A stretch of DNA of 25,252 nt from Phoronis australis (lineage: Eukaryota > Phoronida > Phoronidae): assembly GCA_002633005.1 (NCBI GenBank), contig NMRA01001351.1:1-25252 (forward strand). Reading direction: 5' to 3'. The translations under genes and the position numbers were made by a program. The notes beneath the pieces are model-generated. The model worked only from the letters and a program-made list of their open reading frames with translations. It was not told where the DNA came from and made no database searches. Below are positions 1 to 10,706 of this stretch, one piece after another; the first letter of the stretch is position 1, and each line of letters starts with the position of its first letter.

Positions 1-41
1 TCCAACTACGGATGTTGACACAGATGCTGATACTACAAGTA

Positions 42-1265
42 CCGTATTTGCCGTAATAACCGCCCATGCCCCTATAAGTGTTCCCACCATGCGTTTTCAG
101 ACTTTGCTAAAATAAGCACCCAGTCCATGAACGTGTACGTGCCAAAAATGTCTTACCTACAGTACTACAATTCTACAGTAACGTCTTCAATTTATAAATA
201 ATATCCGTCAGTCCTGAAAAAAATTGTGCGCAGAATTTGTAGACCACGAGCCTCGCCGCTATGTCGGTATTTAGCCGTGACTATATACTTCAAACTTCCG
301 CCATGCCTCAAAACAAACACAAAAGTTCTGCTGATATTGCGAGGACCAATGGTCTGGTGTTTCAGAACAGAAATAGTGTACTTGTCTACGGGATTGCTTT
401 GCAGATACTTCCCGCTTTCAACAGGAATCCAAATTTCTTTGTAGGCCTACATGTGAAAACCGCGAATCAAAGACTAATGAAAAGCTTGGCCAGTGTTAAA
501 AGCACGTGGCCATGAAGCGCGCGCTACATACATGAACCTGACATCAAAGGCATTAGTCGGGAACTATCCATTCATGAAACGGATAGCATAGAATCGGCAA
601 GAAAAGAATACTGGCACTAATTTCCAACAGTTTCTCATACTATAAAAAATGTTTGCATTATTTTTAAGATGAATTGTTTGATTAACCATAATTGGTGTTT
701 TTAAGCCAAATATCTGAATAAATGACCACTGACAGTGAATGCTTACACACCCTTACACCGAAAAATAACTGTCAGATAGTCACGTACGCCGCATCCAGCC
801 ACACGGCGACTAATATGGCCTTAACGAGACAAATGTCGAACGTTTTTAGCACATGAGACCGGCAAGTGCCGAATGAAACACGCTCTGGTTTAGGTCTACT
901 GCTTGTGCAAATTTCTTTAGATACAATGCACATGTAGCTCGTTAGATTGCGTGGCTCTGGCCAAAAGACAGCATCTGCTCTGGCAAATGAACTCTGGTGA
1001 CACGCACGCGCTCGCTTACTCACAAACACAGACAACTTCAAAACAAACGTCACGTGACAACAACATGTGTGTTTGTCCAGACATTTTTCTCATGTTGCCT
1101 ATCATTTATGTAGATGTCACGATGTACTAGCAGATTTTTATTTAACCTGCCGTGATCCCGACTCCACGGGAACTTGGAAAACTTAAGGAGGATTTCAGGT
1201 AATTTGCGTGAGTCGAAACTGTATTTTTATTCAAGCATTCAAGTCGCCAAATCGACGATTGCTAT
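42..1265 (+). mobile_element. Longer, inverted relative of the TIR element (one end recognised)
   Basis: It begins TA|CCGTATTTGCCGTAATAA at 40 and follows the reverse complement of 3321-2700. Shared landmarks are ATGTCGGTATTTAGCCGTGA, ACTTCAAACTTCCGC, GACAACAACATGTGTGT and TGAGTCGAAAC. A roughly 600-bp segment (about 403-1008) is absent from the 2438-3321 copy. Homology fades at about 1265, where a different repeat begins, and the second terminal repeat was not found. Confidence 0.7.
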
Positions 1266-1282
1266 TTATTAAATTTCATAAA

Positions 1283-2160
1283 AATCCATTAAGGAACTTC
1301 TGAGAAACAGACGAAAATGGAAAAAAATGAAAGTGCCACTATGGGGCACAGCGTTCATCGGATCCGTCTGAAAGTCATCCTCTGTTGTCAACTTCATACA
1401 AACACACTTGCTAAATTTAATAAAAATCCTACAGTGTGTTTAGGAGATGAGTTGAGGAGGCAATGTGGCCTAGTGTGATAGGTGCCCACCATCATGCGTT
1501 CGAGTCTCACTGCTAAACCCTTGGGTCAGGTTTCTAGCTCCTCAGCTCGGTTTTAACTATATGTTAATAAAGCACAAAAATAGTTCCAGGTGAGCAGTGC
1601 AATGGGCCCACATGCGTGGCCTGAGCACATCTGGTACAAAGTGCACAAGACCACCTGCAATTATTTTTTTTGGAGACAGCGATGGGCGCAAAAAACTGCC
1701 ACTAGTAGTCCAAGTCGTCGGAAAATCATTGTCACTTCACACTAAGAACATGTATGCCAATTTCCACAATCATCCTTAGTGTGGTTTGGTTGATAGAGGG
1801 GCGGACGCCAAAAACAGATTCAAAATAAAAATGGCCACTAGGTGGTGCAAAATACCTCGAATCCATCCTAAAACCGGAGAATAGTGTTGTCTCCCCAATT
1901 GATCCCTATGTGCCGAATTTGATGAAAATCCGTTGAAGACCTTTGAAGATACAGAGCGTAAAAAAATTAAAATTGCCACCAGGGGGCACACCGGTAGTCG
2001 TAACCGTCCAAAATTCGCCGTCATCCATCATCAGCTTCATAGGAGCATATTTGCCAAACCTCATCAAGATCCTGCAAGGGGTTTAGGAGATACAGCTGCG
2101 GACGCCAGATGCCCAGACAGAGATGATGGCAATATGCACCCACGGTGGGTGCATACCAAA
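1283..2160 (+). repeat. Degenerate repeat units carrying a GCCACTAGGGGGCAC-like motif
   Basis: The motif recurs as GCCACTATGGGGCAC (about 1336), GCCACTAGTAGTCC, GCCACTAGGTGGTGC (about 1833) and GCCACCAGGGGGCAC (about 1976). It is preceded by AAAATCC..TT.A.GA and GGAGATACAG-like sequences. It looks like several diverged units of about 150-200 bp, one of them interrupted by the SINE at 1463. Confidence 0.6.
1463..1672 (+). mobile_element. tRNA-derived SINE, copy 1
   Basis: An A-box-like stretch TGGCCTAGTGTGATAGG and a B-box-like GCGTTCGAGTCTC form a tRNA-like head. A body follows with CAGGTTTCTAGCTCCTCAGC, TTAATAAAGCACAAAAATAG and CAGTGCAATGGGCCC, and then a T-rich stretch. The body recurs inverted at 25048-25252. 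The head no longer folds as a working tRNA. Confidence 0.8.
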
Positions 2161-2437
2161 ATATCACGTAAAATTTTTCTAGGCCAGAACACTTCCCTTG
2201 ATTGTATAAATTTCCACAACAGATATACAACATGAAATTCCCTTTGTCAAAAGATCCAGGAATCTTCCACTACTTCTAAAATAACCCCTCACCCTATCCT
2301 AACGGCTTGAAGGCAGGTCGCTACATGTTTAGCTTTCCATTTTTCATTATAGTGGCAGTAAAAATGTAGCAACTACAACCAAAAAAAATTTTTTTTGACA
2401 AATATCAATTAATTGAAACACTAGCTTTGTACAAATA

Positions 2438-3321
2438 CCGTATTCGCCCTAATTAGTGCTTAGGGCGCTTAGAACAATTAGTTTCGGGAGGCAGGGGCGC
2501 TTATTGTAGCCTAAGGCAGTTGAAACTCAGTCTCTGAAACAGGTGAAATCGGAAGCTAGGATTCATCTAATTTATGCTTTGCAATGTATCTGTAGCCTAT
2601 GACGGACTTTCCCCAAAATTGTGGGGCATTGCTATCAAACTTTGTTGTTAAATTACGATCCTTTTTCAGAAAATTACAGGGAAAACTGATGTGTCGCTGC
2701 TTCGCGATTGTCAATAAGGCAACTTGAATTCTCGAAAAAAAATATGTTTCGACTCAACAAATAACACGAAATCCTCTTTCAGTTTCCAAAGACTTTTAAG
2801 TTCATGTGGAATTGGGATTAACCGCAGATTAAGTCCAAATCTTGCGCTAGACCGCACCCCGCAACATGAGAAAATCTGGACGAACACACATGTTGTTGTC
2901 ACTTGACATTTGTTTTGATGTTTGTCTGCGTGTGTGTGTGCCGAGTGAGCGAGATTCACTCCCGTGGACAAGTACACTGTGTCTGTTCTGAAAGGCCAGA
3001 CCGTAGTGGGACACATACCTCAAGAGATCTGCAAAACTTTTGAGTTCCTTTTGAAGCACTGCGGAAGTTTGAAGTGTATATTCACGGCTAAATACCGACA
3101 TACCAACGAGTCTCGAGGTCTAGAATTGGCACACAATGATTTTTTCAGGACTGTCGGATATTATTGATAAATTGAAGACGTTACTGTAGAATTTTCGAAC
3201 TCTAGGTAAGGCATTTTTCAAATGTATACACGTTCATGGGCTGGGCACTTACTTTTAACAAACTCTGAAAATGCGTGGGTGGTGCTTATTGGGACATGGG
3301 CGCTTATTAGGGCGAATACGG
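2438..3321 (-). mobile_element. 884-bp terminal-inverted-repeat element with TA target duplication (shorter copy)
   Basis: The left end CCGTATTCGCCCTAAT and the right end (reverse complement) are identical over 16 bp. Both sides are flanked by TA (2436-2437 and 3322-3323). Its sequence, read on the minus strand, matches the + strand at 42-1265 with an internal gap. No transposase is seen, so it is a non-autonomous, MITE-like element. The superfamily is not determined; TA duplication would fit a Tc1/mariner-type or similar mechanism. Confidence 0.75.
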
Positions 3322-3439
3322 TATTTTACTTTCTATCACACAAGCTAAAGCGCAATTAGTTTACACCTGAGTGAGGGATCTGTGGACTCAGTACTAATAC
3401 TTGACTTCCAACGCTCTACTTCAGCTAGACTTTGTCCAA

Positions 3440-3816
3440 AAGTAAAACCATGATCACTGTTCAAGTAGCTAAGTAGTAAAACCATGATCACTGTTCATGT
3501 ACCTAAGTAGTAAAACCATGATCACTGTTCATGTAGCTAAGTAGTAAAACCATGATCACTGTTCATGTAGCTAAGTAGTAAAACCATGATCACTGTTCAT
3601 GTAGCTAAGTAGTAAAACGAATATCACTGTTCATGTAGCTAAGTAGTAAAACCATGATCACTGTTCATGTAGCTAAGTAGTAAAACCATGATCACTGTTC
3701 ATGTAGCTAAGTAGTAAAACGAATATCACTGTTCATGTAGCTAAGTAGTAAAACCATGATCACTATTCATGTAGCTAAGTAGTAAAACCATGATCACTGT
3801 TCATGTAGCTAAGTAG
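3440..3816 (+). repeat. 34-bp minisatellite, 11 units
   Basis: The unit core is AAAACCATGATCACTGTTCA followed by TGTAGCTAAGTAGT. Units start CCATGATC at 3448, 3482, 3516, 3550, 3584, 3652, 3686, 3754 and 3788. Two units (about 3618 and 3720) carry CGAATATC in place of CCATGATC, spaced exactly three units apart, which suggests block amplification of three-unit segments. Confidence 0.95.
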
Positions 3817-3829
3817 CACTTTGGCTCTC

Positions 3830-4800
3830 TATGACACAGTCACAAAGAAGTCACAATGTCAAAAATCTAAGGGTCTATTAGGAGACTTTCATCTATAATG
3901 AATTGCGGGATGGCTGTCAGCTTGTACATTACCGATGACAGTACAGATAATATGGGACTGCATTGGGAGACAAGTAAATAAAGACGTAAAACAAATCTTG
4001 TCATTATGATCACACGGCCATTAAAAGTATCGGTCGACAGCAACAAGCTTGTTGGTGCGCATACAACTAAGCATACATCATACAAAACTTAAAAGCATCG
4101 AATTAATACAATGGATTTAAGCAAATCTTTTGCCTGAAAGATTCACCATGCACAATCAGAACCCACTGAAGTTACCTACAACACCACCTAAAACACAAAT
4201 TATCAAATAGTTTGCACATCCCCAAGTTACCTGTGATGTCACCTGATGTTTACAAGTCAATAACGGTTCCACATGTATTTGAAAAATGACAACCGCACCG
4301 TAGATAAAATATCGCAATTAAGTTGTGTCTTCGATTGCAATATATAATATTGTTGATGGAGTCAAAACCTGTGACTGTAGGGGAAAGTTTAATGTGCCAG
4401 TTCAATGCGTCATTGAAAATTTTGAAGCACCAATGGTGTGGGTCCGGTTCCAAAAATAGTCTCCGTGGAAGAGTTCTAATTTATCTAATTTAGCTGACGC
4501 ACAAGGTCCCCAAAGTACTGGAGAATTTACGAGTTTTCAAGTAAAAAGTGGAGACTAGGAAAAGCTAACAATATTTGGTAAATCTGTTACCAGTGCCCAC
4601 AGTCAGGTTCTACTTGCCAGATATGCTGCTACTCGCGAAAAATAAGTGAATGTTTTGGAATACTAAAAGACAGTGAATACCAAACGAATTTTCAAGTCCT
4701 GTAGATTTTTCTATAATTCCTACCAATGGACTATACTCTTTATTTCCAAGTAGCAATATTAAAGTGGCTTAAGCACTAGAACTTTTGCAGACAGCAACTG
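3830..4800. other. Gene-free stretch
   Basis: AT-rich. Short open frames at 3867-4085 and 4250-4453 on the minus strand carry no recognisable motif and have no supporting splice sites. Nothing further seen. Confidence 0.4.
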
Positions 4801-4812
4801 CTCACCAATTTA

Positions 4813-4945
4813 GGGCTCAATGTGGTATACAAGTGAAATTTTATTTTCTCCTATTTTCAATATAAGATATGTGGCACCACATTAACACTTTTACGTATTC
4901 AAACTTTGTACCATAGCTACCAATAGACAATATTTCGATGGAAAT
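4813..4945 (+). repeat. Dispersed repeat family 1, copy a
   Basis: CTCAATGTGGTATACAAGTG, then GAAATTTTATTTTCTCC, AAGATATGTGGCACCACATT and a stretch ending GTACCAT. This aligns with 12600-12760 in the same order, and more distantly with 17400-17500 and 19585-19730. Confidence 0.6.
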
Positions 4946-5707
4946 CCTTGAAAAATGAAAAAGAAAATTTTGTCTTAGAAAAGGTTTGATTTTAGCGTAC
5001 AGACAACTTAGCCTTGAGCGACATCTACAGTTTACATTACAAAAGTTGACACGGAGCAGCCAACACAAAGTGAGTTGACACAGCGCAACTATGTGTACAC
5101 ACAAATTGATACAGAACGAGTTCTCACATTAGCGACCATTTGGTCACCAGATTTTGATGAACAGCAACTTACGATTATCTTGTTGCATGTCAATTAGATA
5201 CGTCTAAACGTAAAACTGGAGCAAAGCAGATCCAATTGAATTACCTGCACTAGCGCAATAATGTACGTACAGGTGACCATATTCACAGCATATCTATGCC
5301 AACTTCTTTTGCCTTTTACTTGTATAGCTCAACTGTTACACATTCACGTTTTTCTGCCTCTAAATATATAAAAACTTGCATCACTTTCTCTTACTTAACA
5401 TAAAGTGCAACTTCTGCTAGATATATATAACCATGAGTATATATATTAAAGTCATATTCCTGGCTACTTACACCTTGCCACCATTCCTCTATTGTGTGTG
5501 TAGGCCTAAATGGCTACCAGGCACCAACCATCTTGCAAGTTGTGTCAGTTTGCGCCGGGTCACAGTTAACATCTAAATAGGGCTTTCAGCTTGTACTCCT
5601 TGGTCAGGTGGTCAGTTACAGAATGTTCATTGCAATCACTAGGTAAGCAGTCTTAGTCACTTGGAGCATAATACAATCCCAGCCCCTTAATAGACACTGT
5701 CACTGCC
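4946..5707. other. Gene-free stretch
   Basis: No gene recognised. TA-rich microsatellite-like patches occur near 5421-5450 (ATATATAT runs). Confidence 0.4.
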
Positions 5708-5795
5708 TTTGGTGGACAGTGACTTAGAGATCTAGTTTCATCCACTGAGTAATGTATTCAGTGACTGCCTGTTTCTCTAAGTCAGAGGTCCACTT
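5708..5795. repeat. Imperfect foldback (copy A) sharing its core with the 14630 hairpin
   Basis: Outer arms GTGGAC/GTCCAC (5712, 5788), inner arms GACTTAGAGA/TCTCTAAGTC (5721, 5774) and an inner CACTGA/TCAGTG. The core AGTTTCATCCACTGAGTAATG matches AGTTTCCTCCACTGAGTAATG in the 14630 hairpin. Confidence 0.7.
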
Positions 5796-5866
5796 TATTT
5801 GACCAGTGCCCTTTAATGTATGACAGTGCGTTTGAAGTGTTTAAATGGGAGCAATGAAAGAGCAAN

Positions 5867-5976
5867 GATCAGGCTCTACAAGATAGCTTGTTGGGACCAG
5901 GCTCTACAAATGGCTTGTTGGGACCAGGTTCTACAAGATGGCTTCTTGGGACCAGGCTATACAAGATGGCTTGTTA
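5867..5976 (+). repeat. 27-28-bp tandem repeat, 4 units
   Basis: Units begin GATCAGG (5867) or GACCAGG (5895, 5922, 5950) and contain CTCTACAAGATGGCTTGTTG with small changes. An unresolved base (N) at 5866 abuts the array. Confidence 0.9.
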
Positions 5977-8900
5977 CTACTGCGTGTCATTTTTTGTGCC
6001 GAACATTGTCTTAAGAAAACCGAACAGTCAGCTCTTTGCAAACCAAGAACTCACTTCTCATCTGATTAATGAACAAGTTAAGACCAATTTAATCAAAATT
6101 TACTTTCTTTGGGTAACTTAAAATCACTGCGAAAAGAACGCGCAAACACACCCATCTTAACATCCATCATTATCAATGACATCTGATGTCCATAAAAGAG
6201 ACAGCTATACAACTATTATCACAAATGTCCACCAATAACTTATCTCTTTAAGATTATGTTGTTGAAAACATATCGGCAAATAAATAACGTGAGGGAAAAC
6301 ATCAATTGAATTCATTTGCAAATAAATAGAACCTTCAGATTAGACACATCGCCTCGACATCACTATCACCCAATAGAAATTATTGCATGCCAACCAAAAA
6401 TCCACAAACCGATTCATGATCAGCGTGAAAATGTTTCACCCCAACTTCTAATCCCCACAACTTGCTTGGTCAAATAAAATTCCATGCCTGATCACACCAG
6501 CCGGATTACACAAGAGGGTAAATTTTAATTAAAATTGATGACAGAGGGTGGCCAAATAGATAGATCACCGAGATATTGGCCTGCTTTGAACATGTCGATT
6601 GATAGCGAGTATATAATTTATTGACACATTCAATAAATTTTATATCGTCTATGATGGCAACGTTGGTTTAAGCCAAGTATGGTACCAAGTGAGTGAGCTA
6701 TTTGACGACTCGTTCCTACAAGTTGAGATTAGTCCATGCTAGAAATAAATGATAACTAATTTTCACTCAACCAGAATAGTAGAGAATCACTAAAGGTCAA
6801 ACATCATTTTGAATGTGACAGATTTTATTGACGAACTGAAGAAAAGCCGATTCGTTCGACTGATTGAGGACTACAGGTATTGTTAATTTCTGATTTGAGT
6901 TCCTTTTGCCAAACATAATCTTCAATCTTCAACAATTGCTAAAATTTAGATTTTTCAAATTTTGAAAAAAATATTTCATGGTCGTAAATTCCCAAAATTT
7001 TACCCAGTACACTATAATCTAGACAATTTCTGGCAAAAATATATTTTAATCACACTAATTTTAACTTTTTTGTTAGGTGGCAGTACCACAAAGAAAAAAT
7101 TTTACTAATGATAATAATACGTTTTGCTAAAAAATTTGAAAGTGAGGCCATAGTTCATCGCTCATCTTTCTAATGTCTGTCTAATACTGTAAAAGACGGA
7201 AGTCCTTTTTGTTGGGTCTTTAACAATTTGATTGTTGGTTCTTATAAAAGTTTTGGTAAAAGGATTATTTCCCTGTCATTACATTCATAATTCGGTTACA
7301 AACGGCTAATTAAAGCGGCACATCCAAGTTGGACTAGGTGCAAAACGTGGGTACAACTCACACTAGGCTGAGACATTAAATCTGCATATTCTAATGCAAG
7401 TTTGTAATGAATTTTGCCCATTTATTTCTGATTATTACGTATATCAGATAGTCATTATCACAGACTCTTGTACAGTTCTGTATACCTATTAAGCCCCGGG
7501 CAGCTGTGTGCTGGTTGTATAGGGAACCCACTAGATGTCACCACCTTCCGACGGAAAATGTCCTACAGAGGGCATGGCGAGTGAATGCATGCGTTGCTGT
7601 TTTGCAAATAGAAGCGTAGTGCAAACTTCATTGTTCTCCACAACCTGTTTTGACTCCCCACTCTGTAGTATTTGAATTTTACGGTGACGAAAGTGGCTTA
7701 CATGTGTCAAGCTTGAAAAGCTAAGCGACGAGTTTGAAGTGTTGGGAGATTAGTCATTTCTTAAGCAAATTAGGACATTTTGGACTTTTGGTACCAATTC
7801 AATACATGTATTCCTAGACTTAACACACAAACTCCCCACAATATGGACATGGACTTAAGAGCATGTACATGAATTTTGTAATACCCGTCGAATTTGAAAT
7901 TTCCATTGCGGAGAACACTGAAAGTGTGCTCGTGAAGAAAGTTGAGTGAAGAGCAAATCTTCGTTTCAGTCTCCTGGTCTGTGACTAAGCGCATCCATTA
8001 AAAAGCCAATTATCACTGAATGTGTAATAAGAATTATGACAAATGAAGCAAGGAGTAGCAATTTTCCCCAACAAAGCAAGAACTAACAATTCTTGTGTAA
8101 CAGGAGACAACAATGAAGAGTTTACCACAGGCATACAATGTTAAGAAAGGTGATCAATACCCATTTTCTGATATATCTGCAAGTTGTGACACGTCTTGTC
8201 AATAGATGGTGCTAGAGTTACTGGTGGACAGCATTCTACTTACAATATTCTCTGGAAATTCAATGCAGCATAATTTCCCAGCATTTGCATTATATTTTTT
8301 ACAACCATTATGCTGTGAAATTGCCACTCGTGTGCAGCAGGATATTGAAATGACTCACATAACAATAATCTCTATCCAAATATGTCTGTGAAATTCATAA
8401 AAGAAACTGCGTTTCGGCCCTGGTAACTGTAAATTAAACATGGGTCAAGCAAGACACTTTGTGCTCTCACAAGGCAAAGGCATTGTATACGGATTGTTTC
8501 CTACTAGTAACATATTAAGTTCCAGCTTCAAGAAGGCTTGGTATTTGACTGTTTTGATGGTATCCAGTTATCAAACAGGGAGGTTTAGGCTTTAACATTT
8601 GCTTCAACAACAAAAATGACAGAATGTTCCTTAAGAGTTATGTAGCACCTCACTGACAAGTCGGAACATTTAGTCAAACATCCGCACAACTATAGAATTT
8701 TACCTCAGCAAAAGTATATAATATCTACTGAAAGAAGAATTTCCGTGAATTTGAATGTTGACCAATCTGCCATAAATAAGCTCACACGGCTATCTTTTTA
8801 TTAAACTTTAGCAAAAAAGAAAGGTACATTTATAGCAAAACTAATAACGTAGAAAATAAATCCGAAACTAAAAGAGGCGATCCAGATCCTCTAAAGGATA

Positions 8901-9129
8901 CTATTGTTTGTCGAAAAGTAGAATAAATATACGTAAATAAAACAACAAATTTGGATCACTGAAATTTTCAGATATAATAGCATACTTAGTCAACAGAAAC
9001 AGAAATAAAGTAGAATCACACACTATACGACAATTGCCATGTGATATATGGCGTAATGAGCATGATACATTGTTGCGGGAAAAAAGTAAAGGTTATAATT
9101 TAAGGAGTCATTAGGTTCAAGTGTGTTAA
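5977..9129. other. Gene-free stretch of about 3 kb
   Basis: AT-rich, with only short open frames (for example 7770-7994 minus and 8206-8391 plus) lacking motifs. Apart from the speculative exon near 6.85 kb, nothing is supported. If ERCC4 continues left, this is intronic. Confidence 0.4.
6828..6881 (+). other. Possible upstream exon of the LRR-Ig gene (speculative)
   Basis: A short open stretch reading DFIDELKKSRFVRLIEDY ends at CTACAG|GTATTG, a plausible donor. Joined to the acceptor at 10672 it would be in frame with the LRR-Ig gene. However, the signal peptide at the 10707 ATG argues for a non-coding 5' exon instead, and no in-frame ATG precedes the stretch. One chance in three of being in frame makes this weak evidence. 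Confidence 0.2.
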
Positions 9130-9465
9130 GCTTAGCAAAACAAAACGACCAATTACATGACAGAATTTTGTACACTATAAATGTTCAAGATAAAATCTCA
9201 AAAACAATCATTATGTTACAGTTTTCTAAATTTTTACTTTGTTTTTGTTTATGTAATGCTAAACTTATTTGACAAAAATCATGTAAATATTATTTTTGAC
9301 AGTCCCTCATGCAAAAGTGGAACATTTTAAAGACAATTCCTCGCAGCATTTTGGAGAACAGAGCATGAAGCATAGTATCTGGAAATTTCATGAAGATACA
9401 TTCAGCAATTTCTCAGATATGATGTTCTGAACTTGGCCAAAATTGGTACTTTTTATAGGATCCCA
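9130..9465 (+). repeat. Dispersed repeat family 2, copy a
   Basis: It shares TATAAATGTTCAAG, AAAAGTGGAACA.TTTAAA, GCATTTTG.AGAACAG, AAGCATAG and TTTCT.AGATA, in order, with 18660-19035. Old and diverged. Confidence 0.65.
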
Positions 9466-9620
9466 CAAGCATAACCTTAAGATTTAACTTCATTCTAATA
9501 ATAACACAGAGTGAACTTTGGAAATAACATTAATTTTGTTAATTATCAGTTAAGGCGCTGTTCGATAAAAATAACCCAAGTTGTAAATTACTAAAACATT
9601 GAGGCCAATAAAGGTGGTCT

Positions 9621-9647
9621 TAATGATTGTATCTGACACAATCATTA
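9621..9647. repeat. Perfect 10-bp inverted repeat with 7-nt loop
   Basis: TAATGATTGT, loop ATCTGAC, ACAATCATTA. Isolated in gene-free DNA upstream of the 30-bp minisatellite. Confidence 0.7.
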
Positions 9648-10017
9648 TCTCACGACTACGTGTGATATATGTAAAAGATACCACTACAAATTTATAACAA
9701 AGTGAAAAGATAGAATTTCAACAATTCGAAACTTCAGCTCCGACTGGCAATCTGGCAATCTGCCTTAAGCGGGTAAGTATTACAGGCCACAAAGGCAAAG
9801 TTACTACCGCTTATTTTTTGAAATTCAGGCCAGTGCTCCAGTAATTTTTTAGTTGTTCGCTTTTTCAAATAAGAAATCCGACAAAGATGAGCGAAATGAT
9901 GCAGGGTTTGATTTTTTACTGGCAATATACTAAAATTTTCTTAAAAGTTAATTGTTGTCGAGAAATTGAACAAAATAAAACTCCACTTGCCACCATCTTG
10001 AATCCTAACCCAAAGTA

Positions 10018-10660
10018 TTTTTACAGTACATTGATATCAAAATGTAATTTTTGCCATAAATTAACATCAAAATGTTATTTTTACCACGGATTGACATCAA
10101 AATGTTATTTTTACCATGCATTGATATCAAAATGTTATTTTTACCATGTACTGATATTAAAATGTCAGTTTTACTAGGCATTGATATCAAAATGTTATTT
10201 TTACTGTGTATTGGCATCAAAATGTGATATTTACCATACATTGACATCAAAATGTTATTTTTACCATGTACTGATATTAAAATGTCAGTTTTACTAGGCA
10301 TTGATATCAAAATGTTATTTTTACTGTGTACTGGCATCAAAATGTGATATTTACCATACATTGTCATCAAAATGTTATTTTTACCATGTATTGATATCAA
10401 AATGTCGTTTTTACTATGTATTTACATCAAAATATCAGTTTTACTAGGCATTGATATCAAAATGTTATTTTTACTGTGTATTGGCATCAAAATGTGATAT
10501 TTACCATACATTGTCATCAAAATGTTATTTTTACCATGTATTGATATCAAAATGTCATTTTTACTATGTACTTACATCAAAATGTTATTTTTACCATGCA
10601 TTGATATCAAAATGTAATTTTCACCATGCACTGATGTCAAAATGTTATTTTTACTGTGCA
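10018..10660 (+). repeat. 30-bp minisatellite, about 21 units, with 120-bp higher-order period
   Basis: Each unit carries ATCAAAATGTTATTTTTACC with variants (GTCAGTTTTACTAGG, GTGATATTTACCATAC). The register is exactly 30 bp, so two units fill each 60-base stretch. The four-unit block at 10141-10260 recurs almost exactly at 10261-10380 and partly from 10441, giving a 120-bp higher-order repeat. Because 30 is a multiple of three, long open frames appear on both strands; they are by-products of the periodicity. The array ends beside the splice acceptor-like site of the LRR-Ig gene. Confidence 0.95.
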
Positions 10661-10706
10661 TATTATTTTCAGACACACCTGCAACATAAAAACAAAAAGC
10701 ACCGCC
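10661..10706 (+). promoter_or_regulatory. Probable 3' splice site and 5' UTR end of the LRR-Ig gene
   Basis: TATTATTTTCAG (10661-10672) is a good pyrimidine tract with AG, and 34 bases separate it from the ATG at 10707. The short leader ACACACCTGCAAC... has no ATG. This suggests an upstream non-coding exon whose position is uncertain. Alternatively transcription could start nearby and the site be unused. Confidence 0.5.

Noticed and set aside
772-1053. 93-codon minus-strand open frame in the longer TIR element
   Set aside because: No similarity to a transposase or any motif I know.
1463-1530. Functional tRNA genes at 1463, 20466 and 25200
   Set aside because: A/B-box-like sequence is present but the cloverleaf arms do not pair well, and conserved SINE bodies follow two of them.
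3440-3816. CRISPR array
   Set aside because: Units are contiguous 34-bp tandem repeats with no unique spacers, and the DNA is eukaryotic.
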